From: Umezawaea tangerina
GTDB taxonomy: Bacteria > Actinomycetota > Actinomycetes > Mycobacteriales > Pseudonocardiaceae
Direction of reading: 5' to 3'
NCBI RefSeq assembly: GCF_003002815.1
Contig: NZ_PVTF01000003.1
Coordinates: 62,001-126,000 of the forward strand
DNA: 64,000 bases
The position numbers and the translations under genes are program-made. The first letter of the stretch is position 1; every line of letters starts with the position of its first letter. The notes under the pieces are model-generated. The model ran no database searches. It was not told where the DNA came from and saw only the letters and a program-made list of their open reading frames with translations. This document shows positions 50,182 through 59,322 of this stretch, in pieces.

Positions 50182-50214
50182 AGGGCCCCCGGCGATGATC
50201 TTGCCGGGGGCCCT
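50182..50214. terminator. Hairpin in the gap before the acyl-CoA ligase stop
   Basis: Perfect 12-bp stem (AGGGCCCCCGGC at 50182-50193, GCCGGGGGCCCT at 50203-50214) with 9-nt loop. It resembles the hairpin at 49796-49835 (GGCCCCCGGC arm and GATCTT in the loop). It may end the ligase gene on the minus strand and the small peptide on the plus strand. The rest of 49836-50327 shows no further gene. Confidence 0.75.
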
Positions 50215-50327
50215 GGTGGCGAAGTGCCGCAGTCAGGGGCAGACGGTGGCATTGGCGGTCCGACCGCCGTTGGCTTGTTCTGCTTGGTCAGACCCTCAAC
50301 GGGGCCTCGACCAGCACCGCCCAATAG

Positions 50328-51905
50328 CTACGAGTCCGCCTTCTCCCGCGCCCGGAGGTCCTTGCGCAGGATCTTGCCGGCGGCGGACTTAGGGATGGCT
50401 TCGATGAACTCGACGACGCGCACCTTCTTGTGCGGGGCGACGCGGTCGGCGACGAAGGTCATCACGCCGGCGGCGTCGAGGTCGTCGGCGTTGGCTTGGC
50501 GGACGACGAAGGCTTTCGGGACTTCTTCGCCGTCGGCGTCGAGGACGCCGACGACGGCGGCGTCGGCGATCTGGGGGTGGGTCAGGAGGACGGCTTCGAG
50601 TTCGGCCGGTGGGACCTGGTAGCCCTTGTACTTGATGAGCTCCTTGACCCTGTCGACGATGCTGACGACACCGTCGGCGTCGATGACGGCGACGTCGCCG
50701 GTGTGCAGGAAGCCGTCGGCGTCGAGGGTGGCGGAGGTGGCTTCCTCGTTGTTGAGGTAGCCCTTCATGACGTTGGGGCCGCGGCACCACAGCTCGCCGC
50801 GTTCGCCGACGCCGACGTCCTCGCCGGTGGCGGGGTCGACGAAGCGGTTCTCCATGTTGGGGTAGATGACGCCGACGGTGCCGACGGAGATGTCGTCGCG
50901 GCCCTCGGGGATGGCGTGGCTGACAGGGCTCATCTCGGTCATGCCGTAGCCCTGGAGGACCTTGCAGCCCAGGCGTTTGCGGACCGCGGCCGCGAGGTCG
51001 ACGTCGAGGGGGGCGGCGCCGGAGAAGATGGTGTCGATGGCGGAGAGGTCGAACTGGTCGACCAGGGGGTGCTTGGCCAGTGCGACGGCGACCGGCGGGG
51101 CGATGTAGACGCGGTCGGTGCGGTGCTCGGCGATGACCCGCAGGAACTCGGGGAGGTCGAAGCGGGGCATGGTGACGACGGTGGCGCCGACGGAGAGGCC
51201 GTTGTTCATCAGGACCTGCATGCCGTAGATGTGGAAGAACGGCAGGACGGCCAGGATGCGGGTGTCGCCGCCGATGTTGATGATCGGCGTGGACTGGACG
51301 ATGTTCGCCACGAGGTTGCGGTGGGTGAGCATCACGCCCTTGGCCTTGCCGGTGGTGCCCGAGGAGTAGGGCAGCACGGCGACGTCCTCGGCCGGGTCGA
51401 TCACCACCTCCGGCACGGGGCCGGTGCTCGCGAGCAGCGTCGTGAGGGACGGGTGGCCCTCGGCGCCGTCGAGCACGACGACGTCGTCGTCGGTGAGACC
51501 CACCTGCTGGGCCGCGGGCAGGCCGTTGGGCAGCAGCACCGAGACGGTGAAGAGCATCTTGGCGCCCGCGTCGGCGAGCTGGCTGGCCACCTCGTTCGCG
51601 GTGTAGAGCGCGTTGATCGTGGTGGCGGTGGCGCCCGCGCGCAGGATGCCGTGGAAGACGACCGCGTAGTACGGCGTGTTGGGGCTGAGGATGCCCACCA
51701 CGTCGCCCTTGCCGATCCCCCTCTCGGCGAGAGCGGCGGCGAGCCTGTCGATCGCGCCCGCGAGCTGCCCGTAGGTCATCTCGGCGCCGGAGGTGCCGTC
51801 GATGAGCGCCACGCGGTCGGCGCGCTCGGCGACGTCCGCGAACAACAGCTCGTGCAAGGAGACGTCCGGGACCACTACGTCGGGGAACGGACTGCGGAAG
51901 ATCAT
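50328..51905 (-). CDS. AMP-binding acyl-CoA ligase (4-coumarate-CoA ligase family)
   Basis: 525 residues. ANL-family motifs are intact: YSSGTTGKAKGVMLTH (P-loop A3), GYGMTEMSP (A5), LHTGDVAVIDADG (A7), DRVKELIKYKGYQVPPAELE (A8) and the catalytic Lys in PKSAAGKILRKDL (A10). It activates an acid with ATP and loads it on CoA. The 4CL-like type suggests an aromatic or medium-chain acid, but this is not fixed. No pathway partners are adjacent. 459 nt of gene-free sequence precede it. Confidence 0.92.
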   Translation of the reverse strand: MIFRSPFPDVVVPDVSLHELLFADVAERADRVALIDGTSGAEMTYGQLAGAIDRLAAALAERGIGKGDVVGILSPNTPYYAVVFHGILRAGATATTINALYTANEVASQLADAGAKMLFTVSVLLPNGLPAAQQVGLTDDDVVVLDGAEGHPSLTTLLASTGPVPEVVIDPAEDVAVLPYSSGTTGKAKGVMLTHRNLVANIVQSTPIINIGGDTRILAVLPFFHIYGMQVLMNNGLSVGATVVTMPRFDLPEFLRVIAEHRTDRVYIAPPVAVALAKHPLVDQFDLSAIDTIFSGAAPLDVDLAAAVRKRLGCKVLQGYGMTEMSPVSHAIPEGRDDISVGTVGVIYPNMENRFVDPATGEDVGVGERGELWCRGPNVMKGYLNNEEATSATLDADGFLHTGDVAVIDADGVVSIVDRVKELIKYKGYQVPPAELEAVLLTHPQIADAAVVGVLDADGEEVPKAFVVRQANADDLDAAGVMTFVADRVAPHKKVRVVEFIEAIPKSAAGKILRKDLRAREKADS

Positions 51906-52364
51906 GCGGCGGCCTCATTCGGTCGGTCGTTGCACCGTGATCGCGTCATCGTGTGTCACCCCACACCACAGGTCAAGGCGTAGCAAGACGTTACCGACGG
52001 AGACCAATAGCACTCGAATGGAGTAGTGGTTGACCTTGTGGACGCCGGGCCGGATCTGCGAAGTTGACAGGGCCTGCGCGGCTCGGCTCCCACGCACTCC
52101 ACGAGCCCCGCAGGGAACCTCGCGGTTCGCAAACCCCCCGTCGAACCGCGGCCCGCTGGACTTCCGGGCTCCCCCCGCCCGATGTCCGCTCTAGCGGGGA
52201 ACCAACGCGGGGTGGTCCGAGTTGTGACTCCCCCTCTCTCCCGGACCGCCCCGCGCTTCCCCCGCCGTGTTGCTCTGAGTAGCTTTTTCGTCAGAAACCG
52301 ATGCTCAATTGGCTGACAGGGTGACCTGGGCTTTCACCCGACCGGGAAGTAGATCCCCCCGAGG
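51906..52364. other. 459-nt intergenic region upstream of the acyl-CoA ligase
   Basis: No supported gene. It should hold the ligase promoter near 51906-52000. A hairpin with 9-bp perfect arms (CGCGGTTCG at 52121-52129, CGAACCGCG at 52142-52150) could end the MFS gene whose stop is at 52365. Confidence 0.45.
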
Positions 52365-53780
52365 TCACGCTTCCGCGCGCTGGGCGTGTTTCGGCAGCAG
52401 CCAGACCAGGGCGAAGGTGAGCAGGCACAGGGTGGCGGCGAGGGCGATGACCAGCTCGGTCGCGTAGGTGGTGGTGGCGTGGTCGGCGCTGGTGAAGAAG
52501 ACGGTGCCGAGTGCGGCCACGCCGATGGCGGCGGAGAACTGCTGGACGGCGTTGAGCATGCCCGAGCCGGTGCCGATCTCGTCGGTGGTGGCGTCGCCGA
52601 GGACGAAGTCGAAGAGGGGGACGAAGACCAGGCCGGTGCCGAAGCCGGTGACCAGCAGGGCCGGGGCGAGGGTGGTGGAGGTGGTGGGCGGGGCGGAGAT
52701 GGTCCACCAGAGGGCGAGCAGGCCGAGGACGGTCAGGCCGAGGCCGAGGTGGAGGGTGGTGCGGCCGAGCTTGCGGGTGAGCACGGCACCTGCCAGGACG
52801 ACGGCCACGGCGCTGCCGAGCGCCCAGGGGATGAGGGTGAGGCTGGTGTGCAGCGGGGTCCAGTGCAGGCCCAGTTGCAGGAGCAGGGTGAGGGCCAGCT
52901 GGAAACCGCTCGACGAGGCGTAGAAGCACGCGACGACGGCCAGGCCGACGACGAAGCCGCGCCTGGTGAACAGGGTGGGGGCGATCACCGGGTGGGGGCT
53001 GCGGCGTTCGGAGGAGACGAACAGGGCCAGGGTGGCGACCGCGCCCGCGATGGACAGGTGGGTCCACGGCGGCCAGCCGAGCTCGCGGCCCTGGACCAGG
53101 GGGATGATCAGCAGGGCTGAGGCGAGCGTGAGCAGGGCGACGCCGCGCAGGTCGAGGCGGGTCGTCCTGTCCTCGCCGGTGCGGTGCGGCAGGTAGCGCA
53201 GGCCGAGGGGCAGGGCCGCGAGGCCGATCGGCACGTTGACCAGGAAGATCGAGCGCCACTGGGCGCCGAACAGGTCGAGGTGCAGCAGCCAGCCCGCGGC
53301 GATCGGACCCGCCACCGTCGCGAGGCCCATGACGGGGCCAAACGGGATGAGGGCCTTGCGCAGCTCCTGGGGCGGGAAGACGAAGGCGACCATCGCGAAG
53401 CCCTGCGGGATCATCACGGACCCGAACAGCCCTTGCAGGACGCGGGCGGCGATCAGGAAACCGACGCCGGGCGCCAGGCCGCAGGCCAGCGAGGCGAGCG
53501 TGAAACCGGTCATGCCCAGCAGGAACAGCCTGCGCCGGCCGAACAGGTCGCCCAGCCGTCCGGACGTGACCAGGCCGATGGCGAACGCCGCGGTGTAGGC
53601 GGTGAGCACCCACTGCACGGTGCTGTCCGCGCCGCCGAGGTCGGCCCGGATCGACGGGCCCGCGAGGGTGGCGATGGTCGAGTCGACCACGTCCATGACG
53701 TCGGCGACGACGACCACCAGGAGCACGAGCCAGGCGCTTCGGAGGGGAGGAGCAGTCAGCGAACTATGTTCGATACTCAC
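52365..53780 (-). CDS. MFS transporter, DHA2 (EmrB/QacA) family
   Basis: 471 residues with about 14 membrane helices. Motif A is [17 protein letters not shown], motif B is LIAARVLQGLFGSVMIPQG, and VVDSTIATLAGPSI lies in helix 1 (motif D1). It is a proton-driven drug exporter of the inner membrane. GTG 53780 is preferred over ATG 53798: TTGACA (53817-53812), 18 nt and TAGAAC (53793-53788) would start the mRNA at about the GTG, making it leaderless. It is divergent from a TetR gene with three operator-like repeats between. Confidence 0.9.
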   Translation of the reverse strand: MSIEHSSLTAPPLRSAWLVLLVVVVADVMDVVDSTIATLAGPSIRADLGGADSTVQWVLTAYTAAFAIGLVTSGRLGDLFGRRRLFLLGMTGFTLASLACGLAPGVGFLIAARVLQGLFGSVMIPQGFAMVAFVFPPQELRKALIPFGPVMGLATVAGPIAAGWLLHLDLFGAQWRSIFLVNVPIGLAALPLGLRYLPHRTGEDRTTRLDLRGVALLTLASALLIIPLVQGRELGWPPWTHLSIAGAVATLALFVSSERRSPHPVIAPTLFTRRGFVVGLAVVACFYASSSGFQLALTLLLQLGLHWTPLHTSLTLIPWALGSAVAVVLAGAVLTRKLGRTTLHLGLGLTVLGLLALWWTISAPPTTSTTLAPALLVTGFGTGLVFVPLFDFVLGDATTDEIGTGSGMLNAVQQFSAAIGVAALGTVFFTSADHATTTYATELVIALAATLCLLTFALVWLLPKHAQRAEA

Positions 53781-53810
53781 GAACAAAGTTCTACGCATCG
53801 AATGACGTTC
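53761..53810. promoter_or_regulatory. Three-site TetR operator over MFS and tetR promoters
   Basis: GAAC-TAT-GTTC (53761-53771), GAAC-AAA-GTTC (53781-53791) and the weaker GAAT-GAC-GTTC (53800-53810) are spaced 20 and 19 nt centre to centre, on one helix face. They cover the MFS leaderless promoter. The tetR -10 (TACGCT at 53820-53825, 7 nt before its ATG) lies just beyond. Confidence 0.75.
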
Positions 53811-53832
53811 GTGTCAAGGTACGCTCATCCGC

Positions 53833-54555
53833 ATGCCAGCCGACCCGAGACAGCGCCGCGCTGCCCGGCACGCCCAGCCGGTCGCCACCCCGGCGCGGCA
53901 GCCGCGCCGGAAGGAGCCGATCACCGTCGACCGGATCACCGACGCCGCGCTGGAGGTCGTCGCCACCCAGGGCTACGACGCCCTGACGATGCGCAGCGTC
54001 GCCGCCGTGCTCGACACGGGCCCCGCCTCGCTGTACGCGCACGTGGTCAACAAGGCCGACGTCGACGAGCTGGTCATCGGCAGGCTCTGCACCCGGCTGG
54101 TGCTGCCCGAACCCGACCCCGCGACGTGGCGCGAGCAGATCTTCGACGTCTGCGCCCAGATCCGCGACCAGTACCTGGAGTACCCCGGCGTCTCCCAGGC
54201 AGCGCTGGCGATGTTCTCCACCAACCTCGACGTGCTGCGCGTCAACGAGGGGATGCTGGCCATCCTGCTCGCGGGCGGCGTCGAGCCCCGGAAGGCGGCC
54301 TGGGCGATCGACGCCCTCTCGCTCTACGTCAGCGCCTACGCGCTGGAGATCTCCCTGGTGGCGCAGCGGCGCCGCCAGGTGGAGGACGACTGGGTGGTCG
54401 GCCGCGAGGAGCTCGTCAGCCGGTTCGCCGCGCTGCCCGCCGACCGCTTCCCGCAGACCAGGCGCTACGCCGCCGAGCTGACCTCCGGCACCGGCCACGA
54501 GCGCTTCGACTTCACGCTCGGTCTGATCGTCGACAACCTCACCCGGAGCCCGTAG
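53833..54555 (+). CDS. TetR family regulator (TetR class with TetR_C domain)
   Basis: 240 residues. The HTH is at about 30-75 (ITVDRITDAALEVVATQGYD, ALTMRSVAAVLDTGPASLYA). The C-terminal domain (about 85-235) is TetR_C-like. Divergence from an MFS exporter with shared operators implies drug-induced derepression. The ATG at 53833 lies 7 nt after TACGCT, so the mRNA may be leaderless. Confidence 0.93.
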   Translation: MPADPRQRRAARHAQPVATPARQPRRKEPITVDRITDAALEVVATQGYDALTMRSVAAVLDTGPASLYAHVVNKADVDELVIGRLCTRLVLPEPDPATWREQIFDVCAQIRDQYLEYPGVSQAALAMFSTNLDVLRVNEGMLAILLAGGVEPRKAAWAIDALSLYVSAYALEISLVAQRRRQVEDDWVVGREELVSRFAALPADRFPQTRRYAAELTSGTGHERFDFTLGLIVDNLTRSP

Positions 54556-54628
54556 GTCCGCGCCGAGGTGTGGAACCCCTTGTCCCGCAAGGGGAGCGCT
54601 GACGCCTCCGCACCGTCCGAAGTGGACG

Positions 54629-55222
54629 TCAGGAGGGCGTGATCGCGGCGGCCAGGCCGGGGGCGAGCAGGCCCGCGGTCTCGGCGGCGGCGCGGATGAT
54701 CTCCTCGTCGGTGAGGTCGAGGTTGTGCGAGCCCATGACGGCCAGGTTGGCGCTCATCAGGGCCATGCGGATCTTCAGCAGCTCCAGCGGTGGCGTGTCC
54801 GGGCCCGCCATGAGGGCGGAGACCTTCTGCATGCGGTCGAGACCGCCGCCGCCGCCCTTGTGCGGCATGAGGTCGCGCAGGGCGGCCTGGTTGGCGAGGG
54901 CGAAGCGGGCGAAGCCGAGACCGCCCTCGACGACGAGGGAGAACCAGCCCGCGGCGATGCGCGCGGTGCGCTCGGGGCTGTGCGGCCGGGCCTCGGCCCA
55001 CTCGATGAGCGCGTCGAGCGTCGCCAGCCGTTCCTCGAACAGGCTGCGGACGATCGCTTCCTTGCTGTCGAAGTGGTAGTAGAGCGCGGCCTTGGTGATG
55101 TCGAGCCGTTCGGCGATCTCGCGCATCGAGGTTGCCTCGTAGCCGTGGACGGTGAAGAGCTCCAGTGCCACGCGGCGGATCTCCGCACGGCGGTCGTCGC
55201 CCGTCTTTCGTCGCTGGGTCAT
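54629..55222 (-). CDS. TetR family regulator
   Basis: 197 residues. The HTH is at about 10-58 (RRVALELFTVHGYEATSMRE, then IAERLDITKAALYYHFDSKE). The ligand-binding part is helical with GGGGGLDRMQ in a loop. It is divergent from the 516-residue MFS exporter, with two 20-bp palindromes between. It likely represses both genes. ATG 55222 is used; a longer frame would run across the operators. Confidence 0.93.
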   Translation of the reverse strand: MTQRRKTGDDRRAEIRRVALELFTVHGYEATSMREIAERLDITKAALYYHFDSKEAIVRSLFEERLATLDALIEWAEARPHSPERTARIAAGWFSLVVEGGLGFARFALANQAALRDLMPHKGGGGGLDRMQKVSALMAGPDTPPLELLKIRMALMSANLAVMGSHNLDLTDEEIIRAAAETAGLLAPGLAAAITPS

Positions 55223-55271
55223 GCGCCTGCCTTCGGTCCGTCCGTTTTGCCCATGTCGAGCATAGCGGTTG

Positions 55272-55317
55272 CTTACCTGCCGGTCAGTAAGTACTCTCTG
55301 ACCGACCGGTAAGTAAG
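55272..55317. promoter_or_regulatory. Two TetR-type palindromic operators
   Basis: CTTACCTGCCGGTCAGTAAG (55272-55291) and CTGACCGACCGGTAAGTAAG (55298-55317) are two imperfect copies of one palindrome built on CTTAC, CCGG and GTAAG, 26 nt centre to centre. They fill the gap between the divergent tetR and MFS genes. Confidence 0.8.
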
Positions 55318-55343
55318 TTGAGCATCCCGTGAAGGACCGCACG

Positions 55344-56894
55344 ATGACGACAGAAGCCACCCCGGTGGCCGGGACCGGATCCCCGGCCCAGTTCACCCAC
55401 CGGCAGATCATGGTCACGATGAGCGGTCTGGTCATCGCGATGCTGCTGGCCATGCTCGACAACATGATCGTGGCGCCCGCGCTGCCCACGATCGTCGGAG
55501 ACCTCGGCGGCCTGAGCCACCTCGCGTGGGTGACGACGGGCTACGTGCTGGCGTCCACGGCGTCCACCCCGATCTGGGGCAAGCTCGGCGACCTGTTCGG
55601 CCGCCGGATCACGTTCATCTCGTCCGTGGTGGTGTTCCTGGCGGGCTCGGCGCTGGCCGGGATGTCGCAGAACATGGGCGAGCTGATCGCGTTCCGCGCC
55701 ATGCAGGGCCTCGGCGCGGGCGGCCTGATGGTGGGCGTGCTGTCGATCGTCGGCGAGATGATCCCGCCGCGCGAGCGCAGCAAGTACATGGGCCTGATGA
55801 TGGCCGTCATGCCGGTCGCGATGATCGGCGGACCGCTCGCGGGCGGCTTCATCACGGACAACTTCTCGTGGCGGTGGGCGTTCTACGTCAACCTGCCGCT
55901 GGGTGCGATCGCGCTGGTCGTCTGCTGGTTCACCCTGGCCAAGCTGCCGCGCGGCACCGGCAGGGCGAAGATCGACTGGCTGGGCGCGGGCCTGCTGACC
56001 GTGTGGATCACGTCGCTGGTGCTGATCACGAGCTGGGGCGGCACGGAGTACGACTGGTCCTCGCCGACGATCATCGGTCTGGTCGTGCTGACGCTGGCCG
56101 CGTTCGTCGCGTTCGTGGTCGTGCAGCGCCGGGTCGCCGAGCCGATCATGCCGCTGCGCGTGTTCACCAACCTCAACTTCAACCTCTCCGGCGGCCTCGC
56201 GTTCATCTCGGGCTTCGCGATGTTCGGCGCCGTGACGTTCCTGCCGCAGTTCCAGCAGTTCGTCCAGGGCTCGTCGGCCACCAACAGCGGCCTGCTGCTG
56301 ATGCCGATGATGATCGCCGCCATGGCGGTGTCGCTCGCCAGCGGCACGATCATCGGCAAGACCGGCCACTACAAGGTTTTCCCCATCGTCGGCAGCACGC
56401 TGATCGCCCTGTCGCTCGGCCTGTTCGCCACCATCGACGTCGACACCACCAAGACCACCACGGCGTTCTACATGGTCCTGCTCGGTGCGGGCATGGGCTG
56501 CCTGATGCAGACCTCCACGCTGATCGCGCAGAACAGCATCGAGCTGCGCGACATCGGCGCGGGCACCGGCGCGTCGACGTTCCTGCGCAACATGGGCAGC
56601 TCGCTCGGCGTGTCCCTGCTGGGCGCGCTCTACACCAGCTCGCTCACCGACTCACTGTCCGGCGGCGGCGCGGCACTGCCCGGCGAGGCCAACCAGATGA
56701 CGCCCGCCGTCCTCAAGGCCCTGCCCCCGCAGGCGCAGCACGTCTTCCAGACGGCCGTGACCGACGGCGTCACGACCCTGTTCACGGTCGCGGGCTGCGT
56801 GGCCGCGGTGGGCATCGTGGTGGCGCTGTTCATCAAGCAGGTGCCCCTGCGCGGCCGGGCCACGGCCGAGGAGGTCGTGGTCGCCGAGGTCTGA
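55344..56894 (+). CDS. MFS transporter, DHA2 (EmrB/QacA) family, 14 helices
   Basis: 516 residues with about 14 membrane helices. Motif D1 is [18 protein letters not shown], motif A is [16 protein letters not shown], and [40 protein letters not shown] and FYVNLPLG are family hallmarks. It exports drugs with proton antiport. ATG 55344 is chosen (GAAGGA 7 nt before it); GTG 55329 is the alternative. It is under the divergent TetR by position. Confidence 0.94.
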   Translation: MTTEATPVAGTGSPAQFTHRQIMVTMSGLVIAMLLAMLDNMIVAPALPTIVGDLGGLSHLAWVTTGYVLASTASTPIWGKLGDLFGRRITFISSVVVFLAGSALAGMSQNMGELIAFRAMQGLGAGGLMVGVLSIVGEMIPPRERSKYMGLMMAVMPVAMIGGPLAGGFITDNFSWRWAFYVNLPLGAIALVVCWFTLAKLPRGTGRAKIDWLGAGLLTVWITSLVLITSWGGTEYDWSSPTIIGLVVLTLAAFVAFVVVQRRVAEPIMPLRVFTNLNFNLSGGLAFISGFAMFGAVTFLPQFQQFVQGSSATNSGLLLMPMMIAAMAVSLASGTIIGKTGHYKVFPIVGSTLIALSLGLFATIDVDTTKTTTAFYMVLLGAGMGCLMQTSTLIAQNSIELRDIGAGTGASTFLRNMGSSLGVSLLGALYTSSLTDSLSGGGAALPGEANQMTPAVLKALPPQAQHVFQTAVTDGVTTLFTVAGCVAAVGIVVALFIKQVPLRGRATAEEVVVAEV

Positions 56895-56955
56895 CCGGTG
56901 TGGCGCCGCACTCGCTCCGCTCGCGGGTGCGGCGCCACCCCTTAGGGTTGGGCGC

Positions 56956-57702
56956 ATGTCTGTGGGAACCCTGGTCCTGCTCCGCCACGGCGAGAGCGTG
57001 TGGAACGCCGAGAACCTGTTCACCGGCTGGGTGGACGTGCCCCTGTCGGAGAAGGGGGTGGCCGAGGCCAAGCGCGGCGGAGAGCTGCTGAAGGCGGCCG
57101 GTGTGCTGCCCGAGGTCCTGCACACCTCGCTGCTGCGCCGGGCGATCATGACGGCGAACCTCGCCCTCGACGCCGCCGACCGGCACTGGATCCCGGTCAA
57201 GCGCGACTGGCGGCTCAACGAGCGGCACTACGGCGCCTTGCAGGGCAAGAACAAGAAGCAGACCCTCGAGGAGTTCGGCGAGGAGCAGTTCATGCTCTGG
57301 CGCCGCTCCTACGACACCCCGCCGCCGCCCATCGAGCCCGGCACCGAGTTCAGCCAGGACGCAGACCCGCGCTACGCGGACCTCGGCCCCGACCTGCCGC
57401 TGACCGAGTGCCTGCTCGACGTGGTGAAGCGGATGATCCCGTACTGGGAGTCCTCCATCGTGCCGGACCTGCGCGCGGGCAAGACCGTGCTGGTCACGGC
57501 GCACGGCAACTCGCTGCGCGCGCTGGTGAAGCACCTCGACGGGATCTCCGACGACGACATCGCGGGCCTGAACATCCCGACCGGCATCCCGCTGCGCTAC
57601 GACCTCGACGAGGCCCTCCAGCCCCTCAAGGTCGGCGGCACCTACCTCGACCCCGACGCGGCCGCCGACGCCATCAAGGCCGTCGCCAACCAGGGCCGCT
57701 AG
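56956..57702 (+). CDS. gpmA: 2,3-bisphosphoglycerate-dependent phosphoglycerate mutase
   Basis: 248 residues. [10 protein letters not shown] holds Arg 10 and the phosphorylated His 11; [29 protein letters not shown] and the second His in [14 protein letters not shown] complete the active site. It swaps 3- and 2-phosphoglycerate in glycolysis. The order gpmA-senX3-regX3 is conserved in actinobacteria, although two genes are inserted here. Its TAG shares the CTAG tetramer with the convergent regulator's stop. Confidence 0.98.
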   Translation: MSVGTLVLLRHGESVWNAENLFTGWVDVPLSEKGVAEAKRGGELLKAAGVLPEVLHTSLLRRAIMTANLALDAADRHWIPVKRDWRLNERHYGALQGKNKKQTLEEFGEEQFMLWRRSYDTPPPPIEPGTEFSQDADPRYADLGPDLPLTECLLDVVKRMIPYWESSIVPDLRAGKTVLVTAHGNSLRALVKHLDGISDDDIAGLNIPTGIPLRYDLDEALQPLKVGGTYLDPDAAADAIKAVANQGR

Positions 57703-58325
57703 ACCAGGCCCAGCTCACGGGCCCGCGACCCCGCCTGGAAGCGGGACGTGGCGCCCATGGCGGCCATCAGCTCGGCCACGCGGCGGCGGTACGTGCGCAG
57801 GGACAGCCCCAGCGCCCGTGCCGCCGCCTCGTCGGTCAGGCCGTCGTTCAGCGCCGTGAGGATGCCGGGCGTCAACGGCCGCAGCTCCACCATGGACGCG
57901 TCGTGCACCTCCAGGGGGCTGGCGGCCCGCCACGCGGCCTCGTAGAGGGCGTGGATGCCCTGCACGGCCTGCGGGGCCGAGATGACGCTGTAGGACCTCT
58001 CGCCGTGCGACATGTCGCCCGCCATGATCACGAACCGGTCGCCGAGCAGCAGCGTCTCGTTGAGGTCGTCCGGGGACACCCGGACCTCCGCCCCCTGCTC
58101 GGCCATCACGTGGGCCCGTTGCGACCACGACGGGTCGAGCATCGCGCTGAGCCGGAACATCTTGCGCAGCCGCTTGAGCCGCCTCGGGTTCTTCGGCGCC
58201 TCCGCGTTCGTGCTCCACCACGTGAAGAGCGTGTTCGCCGCGCACGCCATCTCGTCGACGTCGAACAGGTGTCCGGCGCGCTCGAACAGCTCGCGTTCGC
58301 CGTGCACCACCTCGATCAGGTCCAT
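57699..58325 (-). CDS. Single-HTH LuxR-type regulator (short form)
   Basis: 208 residues. The C-terminus is a LuxR HTH ([20 protein letters not shown], then [18 protein letters not shown]). Residues 1-140 form an effector domain of the TrmB/PLD-like kind found in Streptomyces regulators, lacking the N-terminal HTH that the 330-residue members carry. It is divergent from an aldo/keto reductase with two direct repeats between. The regulated gene is probably that reductase. Confidence 0.85.
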   Translation of the reverse strand: MDLIEVVHGERELFERAGHLFDVDEMACAANTLFTWWSTNAEAPKNPRRLKRLRKMFRLSAMLDPSWSQRAHVMAEQGAEVRVSPDDLNETLLLGDRFVIMAGDMSHGERSYSVISAPQAVQGIHALYEAAWRAASPLEVHDASMVELRPLTPGILTALNDGLTDEAAARALGLSLRTYRRRVAELMAAMGATSRFQAGSRARELGLV

Positions 58326-58335
58326 GCCACGAGCA

Positions 58336-58382
58336 TGGCAGCTTGTGGCCACGACGTGCGGGGCGTGGCAGGTTGCGGTCAC
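58336..58382. promoter_or_regulatory. 17-bp direct repeats between regulator and reductase
   Basis: TGGCAGCTTGTGGCCAC (58336-58352) and TGGCAGGTTGCGGTCAC (58366-58382) match at 14 of 17 positions with a 30-nt period. They lie in the 66-nt divergent gap and end 9 nt before the reductase ATG. Confidence 0.65.
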
Positions 58383-58391
58383 CCTTGGCGC

Positions 58392-59189
58392 ATGGAACTC
58401 AACGTGAAGCGGATCGGCTACGGCGCCATGCAGCTCGCGGGGCCCGGCGTGTTCGGCCCGCCCGCCGACGCCGACCAGGCGCGCGCCGTGCTGCGCCGCG
58501 CGGTCGAGCTGGGCGTGGACCACATCGACACCAGCGACTACTACGGCCCCTACGTCGTGAACGACCTCATCCGCGAGGCGCTGCACCCGTACCCGGACGA
58601 CCTGGTGCTGGTCACCAAGGTCGGCGCCCGGCGCGACGACACGGGGGCGTGGCTGCCCGCGAACAGCCCCGACGAGCTGCGCTCGGCGGTGCACGACAAC
58701 CTCAAGCGGCTCGCGGTCGACGTGATCGACGTGGTGAACCTGCGCATCATGTCCGACGACGACGTCACGGCAGGCATGACCGCCCTCGCCGAGCTGCGCG
58801 AGCAGGGCCTGATCAAGCACATCGGCGTCAGCAACGTCACCGCCGCGCAGCTGGCCGAGGCGCAGACCGTGGCGCCCGTGGTGTGCGTCCAGAACCAGTA
58901 CAACCTGGCCCACCGCGACGACGACGCGCTGGTCGACTCCACCGCCGAGCAGGACATCGCCTTCGTGCCGTTCTTCCCGCTCGGCGGGTTCCAGCCGCTC
59001 GACCTGGAGCACCTGGAGGTGGTCGCCCGGCGGCACGGCGCGACCTCGCGCCAGGTCGCGCTGGCGTGGCTGCTGCACCGGTCGCCGAACATCCTGCTGA
59101 TCCCCGGCACGTCCTCGGTCGGGCACCTGGAGGAGAACCTCGCGGCCGGTGGGTTGCAGCTGTCCGAAGAGGACCTCGCCGCGTTCTGA
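58392..59189 (+). CDS. Aldo/keto reductase family oxidoreductase
   Basis: 265 residues. IGYGAMQLAGPGVFGPP is the N-terminal signature; HIDTSDYYGP has the catalytic Asp and Tyr, LVTKVGARR the Lys, and IPGTSSVGHLEENLA the NADP-binding end. The usual active-site His is replaced by an Asn (VVNLRIM for the common LVHxH region). The substrate is unknown. It is probably controlled by the divergent LuxR-type regulator. Confidence 0.9.
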   Translation: MELNVKRIGYGAMQLAGPGVFGPPADADQARAVLRRAVELGVDHIDTSDYYGPYVVNDLIREALHPYPDDLVLVTKVGARRDDTGAWLPANSPDELRSAVHDNLKRLAVDVIDVVNLRIMSDDDVTAGMTALAELREQGLIKHIGVSNVTAAQLAEAQTVAPVVCVQNQYNLAHRDDDALVDSTAEQDIAFVPFFPLGGFQPLDLEHLEVVARRHGATSRQVALAWLLHRSPNILLIPGTSSVGHLEENLAAGGLQLSEEDLAAF

Positions 59190-59310
59190 ACGCCGGATGG
59201 ACACGACTGGGTGAACACCGGCTGGACGGGCGAAGAACAAGCGCTCCGGGGGGTGTCGCGGGAGTCACGGTTGGCCCCTGCGCCCTAGGCCGCGACCGCC
59301 CTGACCTGCT

Positions 59311-59316
59311 TACCAT
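59311..59316 (+). promoter_or_regulatory. -10 element of senX3 (leaderless)
   Basis: TACCAT ends 6 nt before the GTG at 59323, fitting a leaderless transcript. A GTTCACC on the opposite strand (59216-59210) resembles half a PHO box, but a second copy at 11-nt spacing is not seen. Confidence 0.45.
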
Positions 59317-59322
59317 TCGGAC

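Noticed and set aside
52064-52282. Small plus-strand gene in the 459-nt gap
   Set aside because: Pro/Arg/Ser-rich frame with no ribosome site, consistent with non-coding GC-rich sequence.
59210-59216. PHO box before senX3
   Set aside because: Only one GTTCACC-like unit is seen; a PHO box needs two at 11-nt spacing.
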